Notes under the pieces: model-generated
What the model was told of the DNA's origin: nothing
What the model saw: the letters and a program-made list of their open reading frames with translations, nothing else
Database searches by the model: none
Assembly (NCBI GenBank): GCA_021234155.1
Contig: JAJEKV010000055.1
Coordinates: 1,221,090-1,285,089 of the forward strand
DNA: 64,000 nt
Source: Isoetes taiwanensis
Lineage: Eukaryota > Streptophyta > Lycopodiopsida > Isoetales > Isoetaceae
Direction of reading: 5' to 3'
Shown here: positions 1 to 11,992 of the stretch, piece after piece
How the letters are laid out: the number at the start of each line of letters is the position of its first letter
Position numbering within the stretch: position 1 is the stretch's first letter
Translations under genes and position numbers: made by a program

Positions 1-161
<161 letters not shown>

Positions 162-162
162 A

Positions 163-1440
163 ATGGCGCACAAAACTAGGGCAAAGAAAAATACACGAGG
201 GAGTTGGAAAGCAGGAAAACCGGGGGCGGTCATCGCCCGCTCGGGGCATTGCGAGGCCTCCACATAGTGGAGGGGATTGTTCATCCAAAAATAAACATAA
301 AAAAATCAGATATAGCAGTGGAGAGGTCGGAATCGGAAGACTCAGGTAGCAGCGCAGAAAACGTCGATGTTGATGCATTGGAAGACCTGTTGTTGTCACA
401 GGAGCAGTCGGAATTAGTGGTGGGCTTGGATTCGCTGGTGGCAGATGGGCCCCGGTAAAAAAAGGGGCTTTGCATCGGGGGATTCTCGCAGATGGTCACG
501 GGTCATTCATAACCGTAAAAAGCAGAGGATTTGAACCTCGTTACAGGGAATCCAAATCCGAAAACAGGGGGCTTTGTCTCGCAGAAGGCTATTGGGCTCA
601 TAACAGGGAAAACAGGGGATCTGAATCTCCCTAAAGCAGAGAACTCGAATCTGCTCACTGCATCATTATCCATAGCAGAAAATACGGGCACCCAAAAGGT
701 TATGAATTCCTGGCAGCAAGGTAACATGGAGAAATCGAATATAATCACCTTGATCATGAAGATGTGGGATTCAATGGAGCACTCACCGAATAGAAGCAAA
801 GAAAAAAGAAGCGTAAATGGTAATGCGTGCCCTACAACGGATCTCTAATACATTGCTAGAACTGAAGGCAGAAAACCATGGCATTGCGAATACCCTGGAA
901 GAATTAAAGGCAGAGAATCAGGAACTACGCCATGAAATTGAAATTCTTAAAAACAAGGAAGATGTGTCTGAAGGAGAAGATGTTTGACCTCGTGATCTTG
1001 GAAAGAGGTGGTAGAAAAATTAAATAACGGAATGATCCGATGTTCGAGCAACAGACAGCAAAGCGAGCACTAAATATCCCAAATAGCTGGATTAGCGAGA
1101 AAGAAGATGAGAATATCAAACAAGAGGTCTTGAATCGCTTTTAGCACATTGGAGGTTCCGGTTGGTTAACCCGTTGAATCATATCAGCGTAGGTAAGAAA
1201 GGGGACAAACCCAGGGAATATTATTGTCAAACTTCAAGAGCTTGTGGATGATAAAATGAGGGTATTGCAAAATCGAGAACCAAGCTTAAAGGTAAGAACG
1301 TTTGGATTAACGAGGACCTCCTCACTCAAGAAACGATCTCAAAGAAGATAAGATAGAAATGCAAAAATTCAAGGAGGCAAGGCAGAATAACCAAAAAGCT
1401 GTTTGGAAGCGCGGCAAGGTTTGCATCATTGGGGACGCAT
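163..1440 (+). pseudogene. LINE A ORF1-like region (broken)
   Basis: A candidate ATG at 163 opens a short basic N-terminus (MAHKTRAKKNTRGSWK). The frame is soon lost, and an acidic Ser/Glu-rich segment follows in another frame (about 290-458). Around 845-980 the sequence encodes a Leu/Glu-rich heptad stretch (LLELKAENHG..., LEELKAENQELRHEIEILKN) that should form a coiled coil, a common property of LINE ORF1 proteins. No RRM or CCHC knuckle was recognised. ORF1 identity is inferred from position and coiled coil. At least three frame breaks are present. Confidence 0.5.
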
Positions 1441-1458
1441 AGGAAATACAGGCCATCA

Positions 1459-4400
1459 GGTTACTTGCGTGGAACATCAATCATCTAAACAAGGGAAAGG
1501 TTGAGGAGATGGGAGATGTACTAGCATCAGTAGATATGGCATTTTTTGTAGAGACTTGGGAGCATGAAGAAAGCGGGCTTCCAGAAATACCAGGGTTCGT
1601 GGTTCTGCATTCAACATGGAATAGAAAAGGGTGGCGCAGGAGAGGATATGGGGGGATTGCGTGCTACGTAAGAACGGAAATAGTGCACCTTGTGAGGTTG
1701 GTCATAAAACGAGATACCAAGCAATTTATATGGGTGGAAATACCGGGAAAGGATGGCAGACGGGTCTTTATTGCAGGATGTTACTTTTTACCATTACAAA
1801 AGCACACATACCAAAGATATGGCTTAGATTTTGAGGATCCATTCCAGCAGCTAACGGAGTTAGGAGAGGTTGTTTTGATAGGAGATTTCAATGCGCGAAC
1901 CGCGGGGAAACAAGCATCATTAGCAAGCAGCAGTGGGGATCCTATCTGGATGAATCAAATGGATGAAGGTGAGTTAGAACTGGCAGGTTGGAATCGTATC
2001 ACATCGGATACAGATAAGTGGCCTACCGCAAATGGGGAACCATTTATTGGGAATGTGCAGTGGTCTAAACCTTGTGATTTACAATGGGGTTAAGCATTTT
2101 GCAAGCACGGATAAGTGCATCTGTAAAGGAAAGAGTATTGTGGATTACTTTATTGCATCTGAGCTATTTGCGGAGCAAGTGACATACTTGCATGTATCAG
2201 ACATTAGGAAAGAATCGGATCATGTCCCAATGATAGTACACATTGCTGCAACGGGGGAAATTAAGCAAGAGAAGGAAACTAGCAAGGGAGGTATACGGGT
2301 GAATCAGAAAAAGGCAGAGCAATATATGACATATTGCGAGCAACGGGTGGGAGGCACAGCATGGCCCCAGGGTGCTGCAAAGATAAGCGAGGTTTTGACC
2401 TCTTTGGTGCTAGAGGCAGCAAATACATGCTTTAGCTCAGGAAGGCGGGAAAAAGGTCTACCCTGCAATGGGTGGTTCGATGAAGAATGCAAACTTAAGA
2501 GGGAACAATATAAAGGTGCACAGGGGGGGTACAGAATGGAATTGATTAAAAGCACAAAAAGGCTGGTCGATATAAGAAAAGAGCATTCCTGCGACTTAAG
2601 CAAGAGGAGCTGGTTGCTAGCTTGGTGATTGACCCTAACAAGTTTTGGAAAAAGATGAAAGAAGGGAGGCAACATGCGCAGCATTTGCAATTGGAGGATC
2701 TTGTGGCACAAGTCCAAAGTCTTTATCACATCAATGATATACCAGAAAACCAACAGAAAATCAGGACTCATTTCTCATTCACCATCAATGATGTATGTGA
2801 AGGTTTGAACAAACTGGCTAATGGAAAAGCGGCAGATACATTGGGCTTAGTGGCCGAAATGCTCAAATGGGCAGGAGGGGGAGTAGCAAGCAAAATAACA
2901 CAGATGTTCAATGATGCAACGCAAGAAGGTTTCCCCACAGAATGGCAAATCAATAGGGTTGTACCCATACATAAAGCTGGTAATGAGCGCGACCCGAATA
3001 ACTACCGCATGATTATGGTAAGCAATCTTTTTGCAAAGCTATTTGCCAATATTATTGAAAGCAAGATTAGTGTTTGGGCAGAGATGCATAATGTCCGAGC
3101 TAAGGGTCAAGCGTGCTTTAGGCCAAGAAAATGCACCACTGATCACCTAGTGACCTTCCGAGCTATGATAGACCGCAATAAAAAGGGACAAGAAAACCTA
3201 TGTTTGCAGGATTTGTAGATTTCACTAAAAGCGTTTGACATGGTTCATCTGGGAATTTGTGGGAAAGCTTGGAACAATGCGGTGCGCGAACAACTAAGAA
3301 ATGCAGTAAGGTTGATATATGAGAGGGTTATTGTAAAACTATCCTTCCCTTTTGATCATAATGATGTGCAAGTGGAGAGCAATTCTGGTGTCAAACAAGG
3401 ATGTCCTTTATCACCAACCTTGTTTGGAATTTTCATAGACGATTTAGAGGGTGGATAACCATGCAGGGGGGAGATGGGATAAGACTTGCAGGGCATGTCA
3501 TTCTCTTGCTGCTCTACGCGGACGACATTGTATTGCTATCACGCTTGATAAAGAGGGGATGCAGAAACACTTGGACACACTATCGACATTTTGTGATGCA
3601 ACAGTATGAAAGTCAATTTGGGAAAGACCAAATCAAATTGTGATATTCGAACTAACCCGGATCAGAACTATACATTTTCATATAAAGGGGAGTCGGTAGA
3701 GATTTCTAGCACCTACAAATATCTAGGGCTCATTGTAGACAAGCACTTTAGGTGGAATCAAACGGTGGGAGCAAGGGGTTAATGGAGGGTTGAAAGCGTT
3801 CTTTGCTATGCAAAAGAAATGCTTAAAAGCGAGATATCTCCGGAACTTTGAGCTAAAAAGATGTTGTTCAAAACACTAGTATGCATAAGATGTAGTGTTA
3901 TATGGATGTGAAGTCCGGGGGCCCTGACTCTCACTTGAGCTATGGCAAAAAATAGAGCGAGTGCAAAAGAAAAAGTTTCTACACACCGAGCTTGGAGTTA
4001 AAATGCAACCTCGTATGACATGATGTTTGGTAGAATGCGGTATGATGCACCGGAATGTGAAGCTTTATGTCGCTTTCTAACATATTTAAGCGAGATGGGG
4101 GTTAGAGGAAGAAAGTTACCCGCCGCTAGCACTAAATGCGACAATGGATAAGGGATGGTATGCGATATATGAATATGGCTGCTAAAAATGGGGTCTTCAG
4201 ATTCAAGACTTGGCACGCAATAAGAACCGAATCCATGACTGGGTAAGAGACACCGTTCAAGCAAGAATCTGGCACACACCTGGTATCAAAATGTTGCAGT
4301 ATAGGGAGAAGATGAATCCAACACTACAGGCAATGAGGTACTTGGGTGAGAACCTCTCCCTAGCAAAAAGGCATGCTATCTGCCGGATGAGGCTGAGTGC

Positions 4401-4743
4401 GCACCACTTAAGTGTAGAGGTCGGCAGGTGGTATAACATTCAGAGGGAATACCGAACGTGCCAGGCATGTGGGTCAGATGAAATAGAGGACGAGGAACAT
4501 GCAATTTTACTCTGTCCAGCGTATCAAGCCCTGCGGGATAGGTTTGGTTTTAGTATACTTAATTTACAACAATTCTTCGACATGCCAGCTACTATAGTAG
4601 GTAGTTTTTTAATTGATATGTTGGCCCTGAGGGAGGCAGCAATCAAGCATGTTGTAGAATCCAGCGGAGACGAGGAAGAAGAGAGCGATGGCGAGCAACT
4701 CGATGAGTACTTGCCAGATGATATGATATTTGGTTTTGGATAA
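1459..4743 (+). pseudogene. LINE A ORF2: endonuclease - reverse transcriptase - zinc knuckle (frameshifted)
   Basis: The APE endonuclease starts at RLLAWNINHLNKG (about 1459) and shows the acidic FVETW site, GDFNAR (about 1885) and SDHVPM (about 2217). A frameshift near 2040-2090 splits it. The RT follows from about 2780. Its signatures are VVPIHKAGNERDPNNYR, FTKAFD (about 3220), GVKQGCPLSPTLFGIF (about 3390) and the catalytic YADDIVLL (about 3517), spread over several frames. After a badly decayed stretch (3650-4200), the C-terminus (4210-4743) is open. It contains CQACGSDEIEDEEHAILLCP and a Glu/Asp-rich tail. The protein would nick target DNA and reverse-transcribe the element RNA. This copy cannot encode it intact. 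Confidence 0.87.
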
Positions 4744-4768
4744 GTTTTATGGTTGTACTCTGTCTTAT

Positions 4769-4782
4769 AGACCTGATGGTCT
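4769..4782 (+). other. LINE A 3' UTR hairpin
   Basis: AGACC-TGAT-GGTCT forms a perfect 5-bp stem. It is followed at once by ACAAGACGAAATAATA, a short CACTT repeat and the (TC)n tract. LINEs D and B have an equivalent hairpin at the same distance from their ends, which suggests a signal recognised by the reverse transcriptase at the RNA 3' end. Confidence 0.6.
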
Positions 4783-4815
4783 GACAAGACGAAATAATAC
4801 AAATCACTTCACTTC

Positions 4816-5020
<205 letters not shown>

Positions 5021-6084
5021 GCGGTAGAAAGCAATATTGGCGTGAAACAGGGATGCCCGTTGTCCCCCACATTGTTTGGCCTGTTTATTGATAGCCTTGA
5101 AGCTTGGCTTAATACTAATTGCCCAGGAGGAATGGAATTACATGGATATATTGTTCAGTTACTCATGTATGCAGATGATGTGGTCATTTTTGCACGGTCA
5201 AAAGAGCACATGCAGGAACACTTAAACGGATTGGCTGATTTCTGTGACCACACTGGTATGCAGGTAAATTTGGATAAAACAAACATCATGGTCGTTGGGG
5301 CCCTTAGACAAGAGCCAATTTTCAGCTATAAGGGAAATTCTGTAACTATGTTTGCGACTCTTACAAATACTTGGGTCTTATTTTCAGCAGAAACCATAGG
5401 TGGAATGCATGTATTACACAACGAGTTGCTGGAGGGGAAAGAGCACTATATGCATTACAGAGCATGTGTCGAAGAATACATTTATGGTCCTGGACTCTTA
5501 AGGTGAAATTGTATCAATCCCTGGTGCAGAGTGTGCTTTTGTATGGGTGCGAAGTTTGGGGGCCAGGTCTTCCTCAATGTCTATGGGCTGATATGGAGCA
5601 AGTCTTGAAGAAGTTTTTAAGGCTAGAGCTAGGAGTCAAGACCCAAACACCATACCCAATGATGTTAGTAGAAAGCATTTACAGGCAAATATATCAATGC
5701 AGAAGAGACACAAGCAGGATCCGTCTTAGCTCACATCATTTGGGGGTGGAAACAGGTAGATGGGGACATATCATACCGAGAGATCAAAGGTATTGTAAGG
5801 TTTATAACACAAATCAGGTTGAAGACGAGGATCATACATTACTTCGATGTGTGGCATATGATACATTAAGGGTTAAATATGGAATAGACCATGTAGATCT
5901 CCCGACTCTCTTCACATATGATAGTGATATGCTGGGGAGTTATTTGATTGAACTTTTGCGACATAGAGATACATGTTTAGAATCACAATAGAATATTGAT
6001 GAGGGTGATTCAGATAACTGGAGTGAGAGTGATGAGCTAGATGAGGATATGGAAACTCATCTATTATTTTATGAAGATATTTAA
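5021..6084 (+). pseudogene. LINE B ORF2 fragment: RT palm to C-terminus
   Basis: The RT segment with YADD is intact to about 5500. A frame change near 5370-5500 leads into the thumb-like region (VLLYGCEVWGPGLPQ) and the finger around CKVYNTNQVEDEDHTLLRC, where one of the expected Cys residues is replaced. A TAG at 5989-5991 interrupts the frame. The same frame then continues for about 30 codons of Asp/Glu-rich sequence to TAA at 6082-6084. LINE A carries a similar acidic tail, so the TAG looks like a late premature stop. Confidence 0.82.
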
Positions 6085-6098
6085 ACTGATTGTCTAAT

Positions 6099-6113
6099 AG
6101 GCCTTTGAGGCCT
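6099..6113 (+). other. LINE B 3' UTR hairpin
   Basis: AGGCCT-TTG-AGGCCT is a perfect 6-bp stem. It is followed by CCCAATGGACATAATAAAC and then TC/CCCT repeats. Its sequence differs from the LINE A and D hairpins but its position and shape match. Confidence 0.55.
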
Positions 6114-6131
6114 CCCAATGGACATAATAAA

Positions 6132-6174
6132 CTCTCTCTCTCTCTCCCTCCCTCCCTCCCTCCCTCCCTCCCTC
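6132..6174. repeat. (TC)n(CCCT)n microsatellite
   Basis: The tract follows the AATAAAC end of LINE B and has the same TC-to-CCCT composition as the tract at 19-161. Confidence 0.95.
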
Positions 6175-6365
6175 GATGATGATGACTATTACAGCAGACA
6201 TAAGAGTCATTCCTGCTTGATGCAATGTGTTGTCACACATTCTCGAATGTTTATCAATGTGAATGTTAGTAGAGCCTGCTATTCAAATGAATGGCAAGAA
6301 AATTAACAGGAGAGGAGAAATCCTAGATGCAGATGTGACTGTCACTATCTCTCCATTGTTGTTAG
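6175..6365. other. No recognisable feature
   Basis: The sequence lies between a microsatellite and the Harbinger remnant. Its last 60 bp may belong to the transposase gene (GDK-like codons just upstream) but carry stops. Confidence 0.4.
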
Positions 6366-6731
6366 GTGATAAGTAGAAGGTTCTTAATAAAGGTATTTGC
6401 AGATGGTACATGGTCTTTTAGCAAGTTTAACAAGAGGATTTGCAAGGGCAGAGTTTGTGTAGAGAATGGCTTTGGGATTGTAAAAGAGAAATTCAGGATC
6501 CTTAAGGCTTTGCCTATTCACGTTGGCAGGCAGCCAAGATTATTCATGCCACGTGTGCTATGGAACTTCGGCATAATGGAAGATTTGGGAATGGAGATGT
6601 TGCCCTTGGAGGCTGACTTGCCAAACACCAACTACTATGAGATAGAAGAAATCAACAAGAAAATGAAGAAGGAAGGAGACTTAATCAGACATGTCATGTA
6701 CCAGAACAGGGATGGCAAAAATGTTGCTTGA
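6366..6731 (+). pseudogene. PIF/Harbinger transposase C-terminal fragment
   Basis: The reading frame contains FNKRICKGRVCVENGFGIVK. This fits the family signature FN-x-R-x(2)-S/C-x-x-R-x-x-V-E-x-x-FG-x-x-K of DDE_Tnp_4 transposases, and its Glu is the third catalytic acid. Downstream, RHVMYQNRDGK resembles the family's C-terminal R-x(n)-N pattern. The N-terminal part with the two catalytic Asp residues is missing and no terminal inverted repeats were found, so this is a remnant. The first codon of this frame is not an ATG start. Confidence 0.72.
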
Positions 6732-7100
6732 CTTCTATTCAGATATTTCTACTTTTATTGAATTGCATTCTCATATGCTTTCACTCATTCATTGTCACAG
6801 ACTGATATGCAAAATTGCATGACAATACTTCATTCTTCACCACATGACTATCATTCTAATTGCTTTCCCATTTTTGGGAAAAGCTGCTTTCATTCAATTC
6901 AATCTCAGCTTACAAATTTAAGTTTTCATGTGAATCTTTTAGGGTATTCAGTTTTAGGGGATTGTAAGGATCTGCATTTGAAATTTGTTCAGGTCACTTG
7001 TGTGGTTTGGAAAATACAGACATTTGATTTGAAGTCAATTTTTAGTCAATGAAAGTCAACTCAGCATAATCAGGTTCTCCACAGATTCATAGAATAACTG
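6732..7100. other. AT-rich spacer, nothing recognised
   Basis: I see no conserved protein motif, repeat or RNA gene between the Harbinger fragment and the start of detectable LINE C coding sequence. Confidence 0.4.
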
Positions 7101-9440
7101 ATACTTGAGGCAATTATGTGGGTGAACTAGCACCTGAATCTGACCACATGCCCCTACACATTGCCCTGCAAATAGAAGCAACGAAAAACAAAGAACAATC
7201 CACATTCTTTCAACCAAAATTGAAAATCAGCTATGAGCGAAATCTTGAGTACAAAAGGCATGTAGAAGATTTGCTGGGTGAATACACATGGTCAGGTGAC
7301 TTGCAAGAGGATGCAATGCAATCTAAGAACATACTTTTTGAGGCTATATTTGGCTTAACTAAGAAGCCAAAGCATGGAAGACCATGCAACTCTTGTTGGG
7401 ATAATGAGTGTCAAATAGCTAGAGATTTACTGCACAAGAACTGTATGATCAAACCAAAATGGTACAAACAAAGTTTCTGGTCCATGCTCCCAGACAAACA
7501 AAAACAGACCGAGTTAAATTTAAACGCTTTGGTAAAGCTTGTGCGAGATATTTACGAGAAATCAGGTAAGTAATATGCCCATATCAGGCAAAGACTCAAA
7601 TATGTTCACCATAATGGAAGTAAAAGAGATATTATCAGATTTGGCTTATAATAAAGTCCATGATTTAGATGGCATGTGTGTGAAACCATTGGAATTGGGG
7701 GGCAAGATGAGATACTCCCAGTTTGCTAAATAAGAGTGTGAGGCAAAGATTACCTCTCTTCTGAAAGAAGAATAGGGTACATCCCATCTACAAATCAGGG
7801 GACAAACAAGTGGTTGATAATTATAGGACAATTTTGATTGGCAGTGTGTTTGCCAAAATACTAGGAAGCTTATTGGAGGTAAAATTAAACACGTGGGCCG
7901 AACTGAAAGAGGTGTGCTCCAGAGGACAAGCTGGATTCAGGAAAGGACATAGTACATTAGATCATATCCTGACATTATGTGTATTGATAGGAAAAAGCAA
8001 AGACTGTTTGTTGCATTTATAGATTTTCGTAAAGCATTTGATACAGTCTCACAAGGAAAGCTATGGGAGAGGATGGCACAACTTGGAGTGCCTTAGGACA
8101 TCCAGGGAGCAAGTATCTTAGTTATACTCAGAAGTATTAATAAATATTTCCTGGGATTTAGATGACCATATCAGAAGCACTATCGGGGCCCGTCAAGGAT
8201 GCCCACTATCACTGACGTTATTTGGCATTTTTATTGATGAGTTAGATGAATGGCTGAGGGCACATTCTTTCCAGGAACCACTCTGGATTTGTACATAATC
8301 CAACTTCTCTTGTATGCTGATGACATGGTTATATTAGCCCGAAAAAAGAAAATCGTACAGGAGCACTTAAACAACCTAGCAGGATTCTGTGATTGTAACG
8401 GCATGGAGGTAAACATCCCAAAATAAAAAATTATGATATTCGGGACTCGAGATCGTCCATCATTTAAAGGGCAAGAAATGGAAGTCGTTGAATCCAACAG
8501 GTATCTGGGAATTGATATATCTTCAAGATATGACTGGAAACAATGCATAAAAAGAAGAATCTCAGGTGGAAGAGCAGCCCTATTTAGCATGCTAGGGAGA
8601 TGCAATAAGGCAAATTTGGTGGACTTCGGTCTCAAGAGAATTCTATTCAAAACACTGGTGCAGATAATTCTTCTATACGGAGTCCCCATCTGGGGACCAG
8701 GAATTTCATCACGGAATCCATATGCTATCATGCTGGCTGAAGTTGGAATACTGCCACTTGAGGCTGAAGGGCTGTACCAAACAATGAACTTCAATCACAG
8801 AATTAAGAATTAAGATGCAGGCAGGGTTTCGGATCAGGCGCTGGCATGTGCAAGCCAAGGATGGGAGAAGGATTTACTTGTGTGGGGAGAAAGATGGGGA
8901 ATTGAAGCACTGGCTTGGCCTTTTGACAAAGAAGAGGCGAAAACATTATTGCGCAGGGTGACTATGGACAAATTATGGGCAGATCCAGGGAGACGAATGC
9001 AACAGTACATGCTAAATACTAATCTAGATAAACATTCGGGTCAAAAATATATGTTCTCGTCTATTCCCAAACAACACAAACATTTGATTGCCAAGTATAG
9101 GACAGGTGTGCATTACCTGGAAGTTGAAACCAGAAGATGGTATAAGATACCTAAAGAAGCAAGACAATGCAAGATTTGTGATTCGGGAGAGGTTGAGGAA
9201 GACGATCACACATTCTTACACTGCTCGAGTTATGCACACATAAGAGAGATTCATGACATTCATATTAGTGATTTTAGTACATTGTTAAAAATTGAACCAC
9301 TTATGCTCGACGCTTACATCAAGGCAGTGGATGGACACCGCTCTCTGGTGTTGAAATTGTAGACACTTATGTAATTTGTGCTCCATGACCTCAAGTTCTA
9401 ATGTGAGCAATTGAATAATAATAATAGTAGTAGTAATAAA
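7101..9440 (+). mobile_element. LINE C: degraded copy of the LINE A-type family
   Basis: Coding similarity begins at the end of the endonuclease (ESDHMPLHI, about 7137) and runs through RT to the C-terminal finger, ending at 9361. The 3' UTR CATGACCTCAAGTTCTAATG...GAATAATAATAATAG resembles the tails of A and D but ends in (ATA/GTA)n rather than (TC)n. No 5' (TC)n tract is seen. Confidence 0.82.
7118..9361 (+). pseudogene. LINE C ORF2 remnant: endonuclease end, RT, zinc knuckle
   Basis: Visible pieces in order are SDHMPLHIAL (endonuclease, about 7140), a linker with PCNSCWDNECQ (about 7382), VDNYRTILIGSVFAKILGS (about 7810), RGQAGFRKGHSTLDHIL (about 7921), the F-x-KAFDT strand (about 8026), ARQGCPLSLTLFGIFIDELD (about 8190), LYADDMVILA (about 8310), and the final CKICDSGEVEEDDHTFLHC finger (about 9170). 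The pieces lie in several frames with stops between them. One internal gap near 8710 removes part of the thumb region. Confidence 0.82.
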
Positions 9441-9624
9441 ATATACTAAACAAAAATACATTAAACAAGATCTTGTACAAAATACATTAAACAAAAGGAT
9501 TACTATTAGCACAACTGCAAACTGCTACAGAATATATTGATAAAATGGAATGAGTTCTGTTTACAGAATATATTGATCAATTGGAATGAGTTCTATTACA
9601 AAATATACTGATCATAATATACAG
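9441..9624. repeat. AT-rich low-complexity spacer with a short direct repeat
   Basis: The segment holds ATACATTAAACAA repeats and two copies of TTGATMAAWTGGAATGAGTTCT about 36 bp apart (near 9536 and 9573). No coding sequence is apparent. Confidence 0.5.
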
Positions 9625-9671
9625 TTCTCTCTCTCTCTCCCTCCCTCCCTCCCTCCCTCCCTCTCTCTCTA
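9625..9671. repeat. (TC)n(CCCT)n microsatellite
   Basis: TC repeat passes into CCCT and back to CTCTCTCTAT, directly upstream of the truncated LINE D. Confidence 0.95.
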
Positions 9672-10070
9672 TCTTGGTGTGGAGGTAGGGAGATGGGCAG
9701 ACATCGCTCATGATCTTAGACAATGTAACTTGTGTAGTGACGGTGTGGTGGAGGATGCGGCTCATATCTTACTTTGTTGCCGTGCTTATTCAGACTTAAG
9801 AGTCATACATGGGATCAGTGCTACCTCCCTTGAGGAGTTCTTTCGGTACCCAGGGGCATCCATTGGGGGATATATTATTGACATTCTTAAACATAGAGAT
9901 GCTTGTTTGAAAAATCAGAAGGTACGAGAGATTGAGATAGAGGAACCCAGTGTGTTACTCTCAGCAGACACACTGGATGACTTGTTTTATTAACTTGTAA
10001 ACGTCTCATAGACCTGGTGGTCTCGAAGACGGAATAATAGATTTCATTTCATTTTCATTTCATTTCTCTC
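9672..10070 (+). mobile_element. LINE D: short 3' fragment of the LINE A family
   Basis: Only the last about 105 codons of ORF2 remain. They are open to TAA at 9991-9993 and contain CNLCSDGVVEDAAHILLCC. The expected His of the finger is present, and an acidic C-terminus follows (SADTLDDLFY). The 3' UTR has the hairpin AGACC-TGGT-GGTCT (10010-10023), then GAAGACGGAATAATAG, a TTTCA repeat and TCTCTC. The copy is therefore bounded by TC repeats on both sides. Confidence 0.85.
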
Positions 10071-10097
10071 TAAGGTCGGCCACATGCTTGAATGTTT

Positions 10098-10133
10098 TTT
10101 TTGTCTCTCGTCGTGTACGGCGAGAGACAAAAA
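10098..10133. other. Perfect 13-bp hairpin
   Basis: TTTTTGTCTCTCG pairs with CGAGAGACAAAAA across a 10-nt loop. There is no clear coding context. It could be the centre of a small foldback element or a structured RNA. Confidence 0.6.
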
Positions 10134-10234
10134 TTATACAGTATGGCTCGAAAATTCTTTCGGCCCATTATCCTTAACGGACATTTCATTAATGGAAACG
10201 CCCCTAACAGCAGTTAGAGGCGAATTGTCTCTTA

Positions 10235-10265
10235 ATGCGAGAGTGCACTATGTGGACTCTCGCAT
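10235..10265. other. Perfect 10-bp hairpin
   Basis: ATGCGAGAGT pairs with ACTCTCGCAT across 11 nt. It shares the CGAGAG/CTCTCG core with the hairpin 100 bp upstream. Apart from these hairpins and the tandem repeat at 10628, nothing is recognised from 10071 to 10915. Confidence 0.55.
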
Positions 10266-10627
10266 CCCTCTAATTATCTCTCCTCAACTCCAAAGTAAAA
10301 AGATGTTAATCCTAGATATTGGCAGCAAACTACATTATCGTCTATAGTCGGTGAGGAAGGCAAAGCCGAACTCATTGTTCTAGTCTTTGCCAAGAAAAAA
10401 AATCAAATCATCTTCTTAGTCGCCTATAGTTGTAGTCATAGCTTGCTTGTAGCTTTAATAGGTCGAAAGAAAACACGAGCTACAAAACAAAGGGCGAACG
10501 GAGCATACAAGGCCATAATTTTGCTTCATCGGCTTATCGTGTCATAGCTGCTGCGAGAGCCACAGCAGCGCTTGATTAGGCTATCGGGACCATTAGTGTC
10601 AAGTTGGTTTTGCGAATGAATGATCAG

Positions 10628-10712
10628 GCTATACCCATCAGTTAACACTTGTTCCTTGCTGCTAATTCTTATGCTATACCCATCAGTTAACACTTGTTCC
10701 TTGCTGCTAGCA
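10628..10712. repeat. 45-bp tandem duplication
   Basis: GCTATACCCATCAGTTAACA and the following TTGTTCCTTGCTGCTA occur twice in tandem with a 45-bp period. The second copy is incomplete at its 3' end. Confidence 0.9.
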
Positions 10713-10918
10713 GGAGTGTACGCAGATCATGGACCTTGTCCTGTTCTGTGGGATAAACGAAAACAGCGTCAACAGTTATGCAGAAACTTTTCGAACGAGC
10801 TGAATTTCGAATTTCTTTTGTTTAACAGCCGTACAACCATTTCTAAGCAGAGTGCAAAACCCCACGACCCAGCATAAGATAGTGTCATGTTATAAGAAAA
10901 AACCGTAAAAATTTCAAT

Positions 10919-11930
10919 GTGAGAAGCCACCAGGGACAAGATGTAGCGATGGCTCCGACCTACAAGTATTTGGGGATCGAGTTCTCTACTACCACCCACT
11001 GGGATGTTGCCATCAGGTTGCGTGTCATGGCAGATTGGAAAGCACTATCTGCCATGCAAAGCAATAGCCACAATGCAGAGTTGTATGCCTGGAGCGACCA
11101 GTCACACCTATTTAGGGCCTTGGTCGAGCCAGTTCTCCTGTGTGGGGCAGAGGTGTGGGGTCCGGTGATATCCCTCACCACCTGGAATGATCTCGAGCAG
11201 GTGCAGAAAACCTTCTTGGCACGAGCCCTTGGGGTAAAGTACACAGTTCCAGACCAGATCCTATTCCAGGAGATAGGTTTTCTACTCCTTCAATGGGCTG
11301 CATTGGAACGCCATATTATTTACTTCCAGAAGGTGGTCGCTATGGGTGATACACGTTTGCCCAACCTTGCTTTGGCCGTAGCAATGGGTCCCCAATGCCT
11401 CAAAGCCTGCTGGAAGGACAAGCTTAGTAGTTTTCACAGTGGGATGTACAGGCAAACAGATGCGTATAAGTACGAACAAAGAAGGATCACAATGCATTGA
11501 AGCTGTACCTAGATGCTAGTTTCCTTCGCAAGCTCTGGGATGCAGATGCTCTGACACACGTTAAGATGGCACACGATCAGCAGCAAGTCAATCGTATGCT
11601 TATGAGAGGCCCACACCAATATCTGTGCATCCATTTGCCCATGAAGAAGCGTAGACTTATAGCTTCCATTCGCACGGGTGCACATCGTCTCCCCATTGAG
11701 AGAGAGGGTTGGACTGAGGAAAGCACGGGAGGATAGGCTTTGTCAGTGTTGCCACCAGGGCACCATTGAAGATGAATGTCATGCCCCCCAGATCTGCCCA
11801 GCATTTATCCATATCCGAGCGCAGTATCTTCGATTAGTTGTGCCTGACTAGCCGCTGCATGAGTTATTGAATACGGCGTCCGTGGACTTGTTGGGGTCAT
11901 ACCTCCAGAAGGTTATAGATACATGAACTC
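10919..11930 (+). pseudogene. LINE E ORF2 C-terminal fragment
   Basis: YKYLGIEFSTTTHWD (about 10962) is the conserved strand after the RT palm. It is followed by LFRALVEPVLLCGAEVWGP and a helical region to 11500. A frame break there leads to KKRRLIASIRTGAHRLPIER (about 11645) and a finger in another frame (CQCCHQGTIEDECHAPQICP, about 11740). Finger spacing resembles that of LINE A, but the proteins are clearly different families. Confidence 0.75.
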
Positions 11931-11992
11931 AGTTGTGTCCTCTGGGGCAGTATTGAATTGTCTTATATAATTGTACAGTGTACCAGCACACT

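Larger units (their letters stand above)
5021..6131 (+). mobile_element. LINE B: 5'-truncated copy of the LINE A family
   Basis: The copy starts inside the RT domain just before GVKQGCPLSPTLFGLF, which is typical of incomplete target-primed reverse transcription. It continues through MYADDVVIFA (about 5166) to the C-terminal finger (about 5790-5860), the acidic tail and a 3' hairpin (6099-6113). It is flanked by (TC)n on both sides. Confidence 0.88.

Noticed and set aside
10084-10347. 87-codon ORF after LINE D
   Set aside because: It overlaps both perfect hairpins, has no motif and no support as an exon.
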